Assembly: GCF_003269295.1 (NCBI RefSeq)
Contig: NZ_QLTT01000001.1
Location: 515,635-579,634, forward strand
Reading direction: 5' to 3'
Source of the DNA: Lentzea atacamensis
GTDB lineage: Bacteria; Actinomycetota; Actinomycetes; Mycobacteriales; Pseudonocardiaceae
DNA length: 64,000 nt
Numbering within the stretch: position 1 is the stretch's first letter; each line of letters begins with the position of its first letter. Of the stretch, positions 17,095-26,038 are shown in pieces. The notes below the pieces were generated by a model. The model saw only the letters and a program-made list of their open reading frames with translations. It searched no databases and was not told the DNA's origin. The translations under genes were made by a program, and so were the position numbers.

Positions 17095-20000
17095 GTGCAT
17101 CTGCCAGGGTTGCTGAGGGATCTCGCCGGACTGCGGCGCAGGCAGGTCTGGGCACGGCAGGGGCGGCTGCACGTCGAGGTGCACGGCCTCGACACGCCGC
17201 ACGCCCGGCGCCTGATCAAGGAGGTCGAGCAACGGCTCGAGAACCTCGACGGCGTGCTGTGGGCACGGGTCAACGCGCCCGCGCAACGCGTCGTCGTCGC
17301 CGTCGACTCGCCAGGGCCGCGCCGGGACGAGCTGATCCGGATCATCGAGCGGGCCGAGCGCCACGCCGCCGAACACAGCGACGAGGAACCGTGCGAGGAG
17401 CTGCATCACCCCTGTGAGGGACCCGCCACCCGGCAGACCGTGTCGGCGCTGGCCGCGGACGCCGTCGGGCTGGGGCTGTCGGCGCTGACCAGGCTGACGC
17501 AATGGGTGCCGCTGCCCACCGAGATCGCCGCGCTCGGATCGATCTTCCAGCACCACCCCCGGTTGCGGAGCCTCGTGGGCAAGGAGCAGTCGGACTCGGT
17601 GCTGCCGCACGTGTCCGCCCTGGCTCAGGGCCTCGCGGCCGGTGGCGAGGGCATCCTGCTCGACGGCGCCGAGCGGATCGCGCAGATCCGCGAGGCCCGT
17701 GCCTACCGCAAGGCGTGGAACAAGGCCGAACCGACGCTGGTCGCCGGGCCCGAGCACGCGGCGGGTGAGCCCGTGCTGCAGCCCCGGCCGGCCAAGCTGC
17801 CCCAGGACCCGGTCGACCGGTATGCCGAACGGGCGATGGGCGTCGGCGCGCTCGCAGCCGGTGCGGCCGTGCCGTTCTTCGGGCCCCGGCGCGCGCTGGC
17901 GCTCGGGCTCGCCAGCACGCCCAAGGCGCCCGCCGCGGCACAGGAGGGCTTCGCGACCTACCTCGGGCGGATTCTCGCCAAACGCGGTGTGATCGTGATG
18001 GATCGCGGTGTGCTGCGCAGGCTCGGGCAGATCGACACCGTCCTGCTCGACGAACGGGCGCTGCGCACGGGCCACACCGAGCTGACCGACGTCGTGCCGA
18101 TGGCCGGGGCCGATCCGCGCGAGATCGCGGCGGTGGCGTTCGAGCTGTTCGACCCGCAGGCGCCTGACGAGGTGCAGGAGGCCGACGGGTGGCGGCTCGG
18201 GCCGTTGGAGGGCACCCGCGGCAAGCAGGGGGCGCAGCGGCTGCGCAAGCGCGGTGCCGACGACGTGCTGGGGCTCTCGAAAGGACAGAAGCTGCTGGCC
18301 GTGGTCGGGGTGTCGGCCCAGCACGCGCACGGCGTGCAGGCGATCGCCGCCGCCGCGCGCAGGGCCGGCGCGCGAGTCGTGCTGGCCGCCGACGGCCCGA
18401 ACGGCAAGTTCGCCTTCGTCGACGACGTCGTGCCCGGTGGAGCGGAGCTGACGGGGTCGGTGCGGTCGCTGGAGGAAAACGGCGGGGTCGTGCTGCTGCT
18501 GTCCGGTGACCGGCGGGCGCTGGGTGCGGCCGACTGCGGGCTCGGGGCCTTCCGCGCGGGTGAGCCGCCCGCGTGGGGCGCGCATGTGCTGGTGGGACAC
18601 GACTTCGAGGCCGCCGCGCTGGTGATCGACGCGGTCGGCGTGGCGTCACGGGTGGACTCGGACGGCATCAAGCTCGCCGCGGGCGGCTCCGGGGTCGGCG
18701 CGGTGGCGGCCGTGCAGGGAACCGCTCCGCGCGCGGCCTCGCGGGGACTCTTCGCGGGCAACGCGGCCGCGGCGATCGGGTTCGCACTCGGGCATTGGCG
18801 CGCTCACCAGTTGCTTTCCCGGCCCGTCTCGCCACCGGTCAGCACCACGCCGTGGCATCTCATGCCCGTCGACGTGGTGTTGGAGCGCCTCCAAGCCGAC
18901 GTCGAAGGGCTCGACGGCAAGGAGGCGCAGCAGCGGGCCCGTGCGTCCGGCACCGGTCAGGAACCGCTCGGGCTGAGCCTCTGGCAGGCGTTCGTCGAGG
19001 AGCTCGCGAACCCGCTGACCCCCGTCCTCGCGGTGGGTGCGGCACTGGCGGCGGCGGTCGGCTCACCGATGGACGCGGGGCTGGTCGCGGCCATCACCGG
19101 GGCGTCCGCGCTGGTCGGGAGCGTGCAGCGGGTGCAGACCGACCGTGCGCTCGCCGACCTGTTCAAGCTGTCCGCGGTGGGGGCGTGCGTCCGCCGTGAC
19201 GGCGCGGAGATCACCGTGGCGGCCGGCGACCTGGTGCCGGGCGACGTCGTGGTGCTGCGGTCGTCCGACGTCGTGCCCGCGGACTGCCGGATCATCGAGG
19301 CCACCGCGCTGGAGGCCGACGAGTCGTCGCTGACCGGCGAGTCGCTGCCGGTGGCCAAGGACAGCGCTCCGGTGGTCGCCGCGGACATCTCCGCGCGCAG
19401 CTCGATGCTGTACGAGGGCACGACCATCGCGACCGGCAACGCGATCGCCGTGGTCGTGGCCACCGGGATGGCGACGGAGGCCGGGCGCAGCATGGCCACC
19501 GCGCGCCAGCACACGCCGACCGGTGGCGTCGAGTCACGGCTCGAGTCGCTCACCCGCACGGCCATGCCACTCGCGCTGGGTGCGGCCGCCGCGGTCACCG
19601 GATCCGGTCTGCTGCGCGGGATTCCGCCGCAGGAGACGCTGAGCGCCGCGGTCAACCTCGCTGTCGCGTCGGTGCCGGAGGGGCTGCCGTTCCTCGTCAA
19701 CGCCGCCCAGCTCGGTGCGGCCAGGCGCCTGGCCGATCACGGCGCGCTGGTCAGGAACCCGCGCACGATCGAAGCTCTGGGACGCGTCGACGTGCTGTGC
19801 TTCGACAAGACGGGCACGCTGACCGAGGGCAGTCTGAGCCTCGCCAGGGTGGGCACCGCCGACCGGCACGCCGAGGTGTCCTCTTTGGACGGATCGCTGC
19901 GGGACGTGCTGGGTGCCGCGATTCGGGCCACGCCCGCCGCGCGCAACCGTGAGGAGCTGGAGCACCAGACCGACCGGGCCGTGCTGACGGGCGCGCGCAA

Positions 20001-21351
20001 GGCACGGGTCGGCGTCCGGACGGGTGCCCGTTCGTGGCGGCGCACGGCCGACCTGCCGTTCGAGCCGTCACGCGGCTACCACGCGACCATCGGCACGATC
20101 GGCAAGCGGACCCTGCTCAGCGTCAAGGGCGCACCCGAGATCGTGCTGGCGCGGTGCTCCCTGGACGAGGGCTCACGCGCCGCGATCAAGGACCGCATGG
20201 AACAGCTGGCCGGATCGGGTCACCGCGTGCTGGCCGTGGCCGAGCGCGTCGTCGACGACATCGAGCTGGACGACGAGGCGGTGCGGGACCTGAAGTTCCG
20301 CGGGTTCGTAGCACTCGCCGACCCGGTGCGCGACAGTGCCGCTCCCGCCGCCGAACAACTCGCCGCCGCGGGCGTGAAGGTAGTGATGATCACCGGTGAC
20401 CACCCGGCCACCGCGGACGCGATCGCCTCGACCGTGCATCCCACCGAGGACCAGCGCGTGATCACCGGCTCGGAGCTCGACGAGCTGGACGACGACAAGC
20501 TCGCCACCGCACTGTCCGAAGTGGACGTCATCGCCCGCTGCAGCCCCACCCACAAGGTCCGGATCATCCAGGCCTACCAACGGGTCGGGCGCACGGTCGC
20601 GATGACCGGCGACGGTGCCAACGACGCTCCGGCGATCCGCCTGGCCGACGTCGGCATCGCGCTCGGCCGGCGCGGCACCCCGGCCGCTCGCAGCGCGGCC
20701 GATCTCGTGGTCACCGACGACCGCCTGGAGACGATCACCGCCGCCGTGCTGGAAGGCCGGGCGATGTGGTCGTCGGTGCGCGAGGCACTGGCGATCCTGC
20801 TCGGCGGCAACCTCGGCGAGATCGGCTTCAACGTCCTCGCCGCACTGATCACCGGCCGGTCTCCGCTGAACGCGCGGCAGATCCTGTTGGTGAACCTGCT
20901 GACCGACCTCGCGCCCGCGCTGGCCATCGCGTTGCGCCCGCCCAAGGCCGATCAGATGGAGAGCCTGCTCCACGAAGGACCCGAGACGTCGCTGGGTGGT
21001 CAGCTCGACCGCGACATCATGTTGCGGGCGCTGACGACGACGTTCGGCGCGAGCACGGCGTGGGCCATCGCGCGGCTCACCGGCCGGTCGCGGCGGGCGA
21101 GCACGGTGGCGCTGGCCGCGCTGGTGGGCACTCAGCTGGGACAGACGCTCGTCACGGGCGGGTTGGACCGGCGGGTGCTCGGCGCGAGCCTGGGTTCGGC
21201 GGCGGCGCTGGCCGCGGTGATCCAGACGCCCGGGGTGAGCGGGTTCTTCGGCTGCACACCGCTCGGACCTGTCGGCTGGAGCATCGCGGCGGGAGCGACG
21301 ACGACCGCGACCGCGCTGAATGCTCTGCTGTCAAAGGTTCTCCGCGGGTGA
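17095..21351 (+). CDS. Large CtpI-like P-type cation ATPase with degenerate N-terminal ATPase half
   Basis: Membrane ATPase of about 1418 aa. The active C-terminal half (about 600-1418) has an SSLTGESLPVAK actuator motif, SVPEGLPFLV in the transport helix (the PEGL motif of P2-type pumps), CFDKTGTLTEG with the phosphorylated Asp, MITGDHPATADAIA and MTGDGANDAPAIRLADVGIA. The N-terminal 600 residues begin with an HMA-like fold lacking CxxC (GRLHVEVHGLDTPHARRLIK). They then look like a second, dead ATPase with DERALRTG where DKTGTL is expected. This layout matches mycobacterial CtpI. The ion is probably divalent but unproven. Start GTG 17095; GTG 17050 is an alternative. Confidence 0.88.
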   Translation: MHLPGLLRDLAGLRRRQVWARQGRLHVEVHGLDTPHARRLIKEVEQRLENLDGVLWARVNAPAQRVVVAVDSPGPRRDELIRIIERAERHAAEHSDEEPCEELHHPCEGPATRQTVSALAADAVGLGLSALTRLTQWVPLPTEIAALGSIFQHHPRLRSLVGKEQSDSVLPHVSALAQGLAAGGEGILLDGAERIAQIREARAYRKAWNKAEPTLVAGPEHAAGEPVLQPRPAKLPQDPVDRYAERAMGVGALAAGAAVPFFGPRRALALGLASTPKAPAAAQEGFATYLGRILAKRGVIVMDRGVLRRLGQIDTVLLDERALRTGHTELTDVVPMAGADPREIAAVAFELFDPQAPDEVQEADGWRLGPLEGTRGKQGAQRLRKRGADDVLGLSKGQKLLAVVGVSAQHAHGVQAIAAAARRAGARVVLAADGPNGKFAFVDDVVPGGAELTGSVRSLEENGGVVLLLSGDRRALGAADCGLGAFRAGEPPAWGAHVLVGHDFEAAALVIDAVGVASRVDSDGIKLAAGGSGVGAVAAVQGTAPRAASRGLFAGNAAAAIGFALGHWRAHQLLSRPVSPPVSTTPWHLMPVDVVLERLQADVEGLDGKEAQQRARASGTGQEPLGLSLWQAFVEELANPLTPVLAVGAALAAAVGSPMDAGLVAAITGASALVGSVQRVQTDRALADLFKLSAVGACVRRDGAEITVAAGDLVPGDVVVLRSSDVVPADCRIIEATALEADESSLTGESLPVAKDSAPVVAADISARSSMLYEGTTIATGNAIAVVVATGMATEAGRSMATARQHTPTGGVESRLESLTRTAMPLALGAAAAVTGSGLLRGIPPQETLSAAVNLAVASVPEGLPFLVNAAQLGAARRLADHGALVRNPRTIEALGRVDVLCFDKTGTLTEGSLSLARVGTADRHAEVSSLDGSLRDVLGAAIRATPAARNREELEHQTDRAVLTGARKARVGVRTGARSWRRTADLPFEPSRGYHATIGTIGKRTLLSVKGAPEIVLARCSLDEGSRAAIKDRMEQLAGSGHRVLAVAERVVDDIELDDEAVRDLKFRGFVALADPVRDSAAPAAEQLAAAGVKVVMITGDHPATADAIASTVHPTEDQRVITGSELDELDDDKLATALSEVDVIARCSPTHKVRIIQAYQRVGRTVAMTGDGANDAPAIRLADVGIALGRRGTPAARSAADLVVTDDRLETITAAVLEGRAMWSSVREALAILLGGNLGEIGFNVLAALITGRSPLNARQILLVNLLTDLAPALAIALRPPKADQMESLLHEGPETSLGGQLDRDIMLRALTTTFGASTAWAIARLTGRSRRASTVALAALVGTQLGQTLVTGGLDRRVLGASLGSAAALAAVIQTPGVSGFFGCTPLGPVGWSIAAGATTTATALNALLSKVLRG

Positions 21352-21468
21352 ATTCCTTCGGTTGGCCGACGAAATGGTCCAACCACTTGTTTACACTCGT
21401 GAACAGGGCCGCCGATCCCGCTGTGCGAACACCTTCGTGTTCGCCGCCTCCGCCTGCCAGGAGGAGCT

Positions 21469-22317
21469 GTGAAGACACGGAATCGGCTCGCGCTCGCGAG
21501 TCTCGTCGCATCCACCGCACTGGCCGTCGCGTTCGTCGTTCCCCTGACGACCGCCAGCGCCCACGGCACGATGTCCGACCCGGCCAGCCGGGTCTACACG
21601 TGCAAGCAGGAGGGCCCCGAGAACCCGAAGTCCGACGCGTGCAAGGCGGCTGTCGCCGCCGGTGGCACACAGGCGTTCTACGACTGGAACGAGGTGTCAC
21701 TTCTCGACGCGGGCGGCCGCCACCGCCAGATCATCCCGGACGGCAAGCTGTGCAGCGCGGGCCGCGACAAGTACCGCGGCCTCGACCTGCAACGCGCCGA
21801 CTGGCCGGCCAAGCGCGTCTCCGCCGGGCCGTTGACGGTGACCTACCACGCGTCGGCACCGCACTCGAACAGCAACTTCGAGTTCTACATCACCAGGGAC
21901 GGCTGGAGCCCGACGCAGCCGCTGCGCTGGTCGGATCTCGTGCACCTGCAGACGTTCAACAACCAGAACCCGACCACGTTCACGAACTGGACGCTGAACA
22001 TCCCGCACCGCACCGGCCGGCACATCATCTACTCGATCTGGCAACGCGTCGTCGGCAGCGCGGAGGCGTTCTACACGTGTTCGGACGTCGACTTCGGCGG
22101 CGGCACGAACCCGCCGCCCACGACCAGCAACCCGACGCCACCGCCCACGACCACCACAACTCCCCCGCCACCGAGCGGAACGTGGGCGGCGGGCACGACG
22201 TACCAGATCGGCAACCGCGTGACCTACAACGGTTCCAGCTACGAGTGCACCCTGGCGCACACCGCCATCGCCGGGTGGGAACCGCCGAACACGCCGGCAC
22301 TGTGGAAACGCCTCTGA
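21469..22317 (+). CDS. AA10 lytic polysaccharide monooxygenase with C-terminal CBM5/12
   Basis: Secreted copper enzyme of 282 aa that oxidatively cleaves chitin (or cellulose). The signal peptide ends TTASA just before HGTMSDPASR, so His32 becomes the N-terminal residue of the copper histidine brace, and HASAPHSNSNFEFYIT supplies the second His. YSIWQRVVGSAEAFYTCSDV closes the AA10 domain near residue 205. A Pro/Thr linker (206-235) leads to a chitin-binding module, WAAGTTYQIGNRVTYNGSSY...GWEPPN. A strong AGGAGG precedes the GTG start. The substrate fits the dasA-like locus at the window start. The downstream DUF305 gene overlaps its stop codon. Confidence 0.93.
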   Translation: MKTRNRLALASLVASTALAVAFVVPLTTASAHGTMSDPASRVYTCKQEGPENPKSDACKAAVAAGGTQAFYDWNEVSLLDAGGRHRQIIPDGKLCSAGRDKYRGLDLQRADWPAKRVSAGPLTVTYHASAPHSNSNFEFYITRDGWSPTQPLRWSDLVHLQTFNNQNPTTFTNWTLNIPHRTGRHIIYSIWQRVVGSAEAFYTCSDVDFGGGTNPPPTTSNPTPPPTTTTTPPPPSGTWAAGTTYQIGNRVTYNGSSYECTLAHTAIAGWEPPNTPALWKRL

Positions 22318-22847
22318 TGCGGATCTTCCTGCTGTTGCTCGCCTTCGCGGTGTCCGGTTGCGCTCCGCAGCCGGACACCGTGTTGCGCGGCGACCCGTTG
22401 GACGTGATGTTCCTGCAGATGATGCTCCCGCACCACGAGCAGGGCGTTTCGATGGTGGCGCTGGCGAAGGACCGGGCGTCCGATGAGGAGCTGCGGATGC
22501 TGGCCGCGGCGATCGAGTCGACCCAGGTGACCGAGATCGCCACAATGAAGGACTGGCTGACCTCGTGGGGTGAACCGCTGACAGCACCACCGGACTCGCA
22601 CGCGGGTCACGGCGGCATCCGGCGAACGAAACCCGAGGAGATCGCCCGGCTGCGGGCGTTGCGCGGTGCGGAGTTCGACCGGCGGCTGCTCAACGTCCTC
22701 ATCGCCCACCAGGACGACGCCGTGCAGATGGCTCGGTGGGAGGCGGGCAGTGGCGCGCACGAGGACGTGAAGGACCTCGCGGGCCGCATCGAGAAGTCCC
22801 GCGGCGCGCAGATCGACATGATGAAGAGGTTCCTCGGCCGCACGTGA
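22317..22847 (+). CDS. DUF305 lipoprotein, possible copper-binding protein
   Basis: Exported lipoprotein of 176 aa; the signal peptide MRIFLLLLAFAVSGC ends in a lipobox with Cys15. The DUF305 domain has the two characteristic helical hairpins: DVMFLQMMLPHHEQGVSMVA and LLNVLIAHQDDAVQMAR, each with His and Met residues suited to Cu(I)/Cu(II) binding. It also carries SHAGHGG between them. Some DUF305 proteins (CopM) bind copper outside the cytoplasm. Its ATG overlaps the LPMO stop as TGATG, so the two are translationally coupled. Copper supply to the LPMO is an attractive inference, not shown by the sequence. Confidence 0.85.
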   Translation: MRIFLLLLAFAVSGCAPQPDTVLRGDPLDVMFLQMMLPHHEQGVSMVALAKDRASDEELRMLAAAIESTQVTEIATMKDWLTSWGEPLTAPPDSHAGHGGIRRTKPEEIARLRALRGAEFDRRLLNVLIAHQDDAVQMARWEAGSGAHEDVKDLAGRIEKSRGAQIDMMKRFLGRT

Positions 22848-22896
22848 AGGGTATCCGGCGGCTTCGGTCCCGAACGCTCACCGAGGAGGCCAGGAC

Positions 22897-23316
22897 ATGA
22901 TCAGCCGCTCACTGCTGCGGCAGCTGCCCGCGCGCGTCGTCACCGGGGCGTACGTGCTGCACTCCGGGCTCGGCAAGCGCAACGCCGACGAGGACACGGC
23001 CGGTCAGCTGCACGGCTGGGCCGCGAGCACCTACCCCGTGCTCGGCAAGCTCGACGCACGGCGGTTCACCAGGCTGCTGGCCGCCGGTGAGATCGCGACC
23101 GGCGCGGCGCTGCTGGCACCGTTCGTGCCGGCGGCCGTCGCCGGTGCCGCGCTCGCCGGGTTCGCCGGGGCGTTGCTCGGTCTCTACGTCAAGACGCCGG
23201 GCATGCGGCAGGAGGGCAGCATCTGGCCGACCGAGCAGGGCATGGGACTCGCGAAGGACGTGTGGATGCTCGGCATCGGCCTCTCGCTCGTACTCGACGA
23301 CGTCACGCGGGAGTGA
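22897..23316 (+). CDS. DoxX-like membrane protein
   Basis: Membrane protein of 139 aa with four hydrophobic segments (about 15-30, 62-80, 82-100, 118-135) and the DoxX-type opening RVVTGAYVLHSGLGKRNADE. YVKTPGMRQEGSIWPTEQGM is typical of the actinobacterial DoxX-like group. Members are linked to redox stress and quinone metabolism, but this subgroup is uncharacterised. A ribosome binding site (GAGGAGG-like, ACCGAGGAGG) precedes the ATG. It is followed by small stress-type genes on the same strand. Confidence 0.75.
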   Translation: MISRSLLRQLPARVVTGAYVLHSGLGKRNADEDTAGQLHGWAASTYPVLGKLDARRFTRLLAAGEIATGAALLAPFVPAAVAGAALAGFAGALLGLYVKTPGMRQEGSIWPTEQGMGLAKDVWMLGIGLSLVLDDVTRE

Positions 23317-23356
23317 CGCCCGGTTGACACATGGTCGGGCCGGGTAGCCGATTCCA

Positions 23357-23683
23357 GTGACCGAAGAACTTCCGATACCCGACTACGACCAGCTCCCGCT
23401 CGGCGACCTGCGGCATCGCATCCGCTCGCTGAGCGAGGAGGAACTGCGGCGCGTGCGTGAGCACGAGCAGGCGCACGGCCATCGCACACCGGTGCTGCAG
23501 CTCCTCGACACCCGGCTCGACGAGCTCGCGAAGGGCGCGGAGCCTTCCGGAGGCGATCCTCGCAACACGCCGCCGGTCAGCGGCAGCGCGGGCGCACCAC
23601 GGGTGTCGCCGCAGCACTCGCCGAACGACAACACGCCGTTGCGTCACGGCGTGCATCAGCAGACGCCCGCACGAGGGCGCTGA
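23357..23683 (+). CDS. Small hydrophilic protein, unknown function
   Basis: Protein of 108 aa from a GTG start. Residues 1-55 are charged and helical (LPLGDLRHRIRSLSEEELRR, RVREHEQAHGHRTPVLQLL), a short conserved helical domain seen in actinobacterial proteins near membrane-associated stress genes. The C-terminal half is low-complexity and probably disordered (GDPRNTPPVSGSAGAPRVSP). There is no signal peptide or membrane helix. It lies 22 bp before the PRC-barrel gene and is likely cotranscribed. Confidence 0.65.
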   Translation: MTEELPIPDYDQLPLGDLRHRIRSLSEEELRRVREHEQAHGHRTPVLQLLDTRLDELAKGAEPSGGDPRNTPPVSGSAGAPRVSPQHSPNDNTPLRHGVHQQTPARGR

Positions 23684-23704
23684 CCCAGAACCAGGGAGGC
23701 CGAG

Positions 23705-24115
23705 ATGCAACCAGTCCCGTTCGTCCCGTGGGTGTGGAGAGACCCGGCCTGGCTCGACAGGCCAGAGCTCGAACCCGACGAGGCCGAGCTCGCGCGGCGG
23801 CCCGACACCGGCCTGATCGGCTACGAGGTCGAGGCCACCGACGGCAAGATCGGCAAGATCGACGACGACAACGCCAAGGTGCCCAACGACTGCCTGATGA
23901 TCTCCACGGGCCCGTGGATCTTCGGGCGCACCGTGGTGCTGCCCGTCGGCACGGTGCAGCGGGTGGACCACGAGGAGCGCAAGGTCTACGTCGACCGCAC
24001 CAAGGAACAGATCAAGAACGCGCCCGAGTACGACCCGGACGACCACGAGGACTACCGGCGCCGGACGGGCGACTACTACACCGAGAGCTACCGGGCGATG
24101 CCGCCCATGCTCTAG
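23705..24115 (+). CDS. PRC-barrel domain protein
   Basis: Soluble protein of 136 aa. The PRC-barrel-like segment (about 35-95) reads TGLIGYEVEATDGKIGKIDD, then ISTGPWIFGRTVVLPVGTVQRVDHEERKVYVDRTK, the usual beta-barrel with a final strand in YVDRTKEQI. PRC-barrel proteins occur in ribosome maturation, photosystems and stress proteins; this short stand-alone type is common in soil actinobacteria and uncharacterised. A GGGAGGCCGAG ribosome binding site precedes the start. Position suggests an operon from 23357 to 24273. Confidence 0.8.
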   Translation: MQPVPFVPWVWRDPAWLDRPELEPDEAELARRPDTGLIGYEVEATDGKIGKIDDDNAKVPNDCLMISTGPWIFGRTVVLPVGTVQRVDHEERKVYVDRTKEQIKNAPEYDPDDHEDYRRRTGDYYTESYRAMPPML

Positions 24116-24144
24116 ACGTTCCAGGCACGGAAGGGGGCTGCCGG

Positions 24145-24273
24145 ATGAAGAAGGACAAGGCGCTCAACAGGCAGACCGACATCGAGCGCGTCGTCACCGC
24201 ACGGTCCGGGCTCGGCGTGCTGGCCGGGATCGCCGTGATCTGGGTGGTGCTGCGCTGGATCAGGCACGGTTAG
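24145..24273 (+). CDS. Single-helix membrane microprotein
   Basis: A 42-aa protein: MKKDKALNRQTDIERVVTAR, then a membrane segment GLGVLAGIAVIWVVLRW and a basic end IRHG. A ribosome binding site (AAGGGGGC) lies 6 nt upstream of the ATG, and it follows the PRC-barrel gene by 29 bp in the same direction. The size, topology and context support a real small gene, but no family is recognised. Its last 14 nt overlap the convergent phosphatase gene. Confidence 0.55.
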   Translation: MKKDKALNRQTDIERVVTARSGLGVLAGIAVIWVVLRWIRHG

Positions 24274-25441
24274 GCGTCGACACGAGCAGTGACTTCTCGC
24301 GGTCGTGCTGCCACTCCACGAGAAGTGCGCTCGCGTCGTCCTGCAGCCTCCCGCTCTGGTGGTCGAGGACACTGCGCATCAAGCGCCGCAACGTCTCGGG
24401 TGCCGCGTGGCCGTCGGCCTCGCGGCGGATCACGAAGTCCGCGAACCGCCGCAGGCCGAACTGGCGGCCGCGGACGTCACGCGCCTCGATGATGCCGTCG
24501 GTGTAGAACAGCAGCCGGTCGCCGGGCTCGAGGTGTTCGTGGCACAGCACCGGTTTCGAGGGCAGCCGGAAGCCCATCGGCGGCGCCGGGCGGCACTGCA
24601 GCTGCCGCAGCCAGCGGCCCTGGCGGATCAGCAGCGGTGGCGGGTGGCCGCGGTTGACCCAGTTCAGCCTGCCGGTGCGGAAGTCGAGGCGGGCGAGCAC
24701 ACCGGTCGCGAACCTCAGGCCGCCGAACTGCTCGCCGATCACCTCGTCCACGGCGACGCTCGTGTCGACCAGGCCCAGGCCGCGCCGCCGATGGGCGCGG
24801 CACGTGCCCGTGGCCAGCGCGACGGTGAGGCCGGCCGCCTGGTCGTGGCCCATCGCGTCGAAGATCGACAGGTGCACCACGTCACCCTCGATCGCGTAGT
24901 CGACGGCATCGCCGCCGATCTCGTACGCGGGCTCCAGGACGGCTGCCAGCACGAGATTGTCCGTGGCGAACGTGAGTGGTGGCATCAACGGCCACACGAC
25001 CTCGGACGCGACCGTCATCGGCCGGGTGCGCACGAGCCGCTGGTAGGTGTCGCTGTGCGGGCGTTTGCTCACCAGGATCAGCGCGAGCAGTGACGCCAGC
25101 GCACGCAAGGTGTCCACAGTGGACTTCGAGTCGTCCGGAGCGGCGACGCCCAGTACGCCCAGCCGTTCGGTGCCGTCCAGCAACGGGATCCAGAAGTGGT
25201 GGTCGACCTCCCGCGCGGTGGTCACCATCGTGAAGTCGCGGAACGCCCTGCCCGCGAGGCTCGCGTCGACGCGGAACGACCGCACCCCGCCGGGATCGAG
25301 CGCGACCAGCACCTCCTCGCGCAGATCCGCGAGCAGGATCAGCAGCTCGGAGAACCCCACGGTGGCCGCGCGTTTTCCGACCAGCTCGGGTACCTGCTCC
25401 AGGGTGATGAGATGACTGTCCTCGAGCAGGTTGGCGAGCAT
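24260..25441 (-). CDS. SpoIIE/RsbU-type PP2C phosphatase with GAF-like sensor
   Basis: Cytoplasmic Ser/Thr phosphatase of 393 aa. Residues about 1-130 form a GAF-like sensor (LITLEQVPELVGKRAATVGF). The PP2C domain (about 150-385) holds AYEIGGDAVDYAIEGDVVHL and IFDAMGHDQAAGLTVAL (metal-binding Asp residues), TGVLARLDFRTGRLNWVNRGH, LFYTDGIIEARD and LQDDASALLVEW. Such enzymes dephosphorylate STAS anti-anti-sigma factors. The next gene on the same strand upstream encodes exactly such a STAS protein (25493-25870), so the two likely form one signalling pair. Confidence 0.9.
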   Translation of the reverse strand: MLANLLEDSHLITLEQVPELVGKRAATVGFSELLILLADLREEVLVALDPGGVRSFRVDASLAGRAFRDFTMVTTAREVDHHFWIPLLDGTERLGVLGVAAPDDSKSTVDTLRALASLLALILVSKRPHSDTYQRLVRTRPMTVASEVVWPLMPPLTFATDNLVLAAVLEPAYEIGGDAVDYAIEGDVVHLSIFDAMGHDQAAGLTVALATGTCRAHRRRGLGLVDTSVAVDEVIGEQFGGLRFATGVLARLDFRTGRLNWVNRGHPPPLLIRQGRWLRQLQCRPAPPMGFRLPSKPVLCHEHLEPGDRLLFYTDGIIEARDVRGRQFGLRRFADFVIRREADGHAAPETLRRLMRSVLDHQSGRLQDDASALLVEWQHDREKSLLVSTPNRA

Positions 25442-25492
25442 GGCGAAGGCCGGGTCCGTGGGCGTTCCTCCTTCGAGTCCGTTGTGGACGGA

Positions 25493-25870
25493 TCACGCCG
25501 GGCCGGACACCTCCGGCACGGCCAGCACGTCCGGCAGGCACGGCCGCACGCCGAGCACGCCCGTCAGCTCCAGCACCTGCAACGGCCGCAGCACCGCGAC
25601 GGTGTTCGCGACGACAACGAGCTCGCTTCCCCTGCGCAGGCACTTGTCCTGGTGATCGAGCAGCAGCCTGATGCCACAGGCACCGATGAAGTCCACTCCG
25701 GTCAGGTCGACCACCACGGGAGCGGGCGGGTCGACGGAACGCACCGCGCTGCTCAGGCAGTCGGACAGCTCCTCCGCCGTCTCGCGGTCCAGCTCACCGG
25801 CGACCTGCACCACCACTGCCGCGCCCACGCTCTCGCGCGTGGTCTGGAACGGAAGCTCGTCGGCGCACAT
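25493..25870 (-). CDS. STAS-domain anti-sigma factor antagonist
   Basis: Protein of 125 aa with a single STAS domain: AAVVVQVAGELDRETAEELS, VVVDLTGVDFIGACGIRLLL, and LVVVANTVAVLRPLQVLELTG. In the segment VDFIGACGIR the usual phospho-acceptor Ser after D-x-x-x is replaced by a GACG sequence, with Ala/Cys at the expected site. It may therefore not be switched by phosphorylation in the standard way. It precedes the PP2C phosphatase on the same strand (51-bp gap) and is divergent from two MEDS regulators. Confidence 0.85.
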   Translation of the reverse strand: MCADELPFQTTRESVGAAVVVQVAGELDRETAEELSDCLSSAVRSVDPPAPVVVDLTGVDFIGACGIRLLLDHQDKCLRRGSELVVVANTVAVLRPLQVLELTGVLGVRPCLPDVLAVPEVSGPA

Positions 25871-26038
25871 GCGGCAACCTCTCACTGATCGGCGCGACCG
25901 CCACACGGGCTGCCTGCTCAACCCGAGTCGACCGTAACGCAGTACACGTGCATGTGCGGTCTCGCGGGCCGCACATCGCCGATCGGGCCACAGGTTCCCT
26001 CGGATGGACCACAGAACGCGGGCGTAGGATCGGACGTC

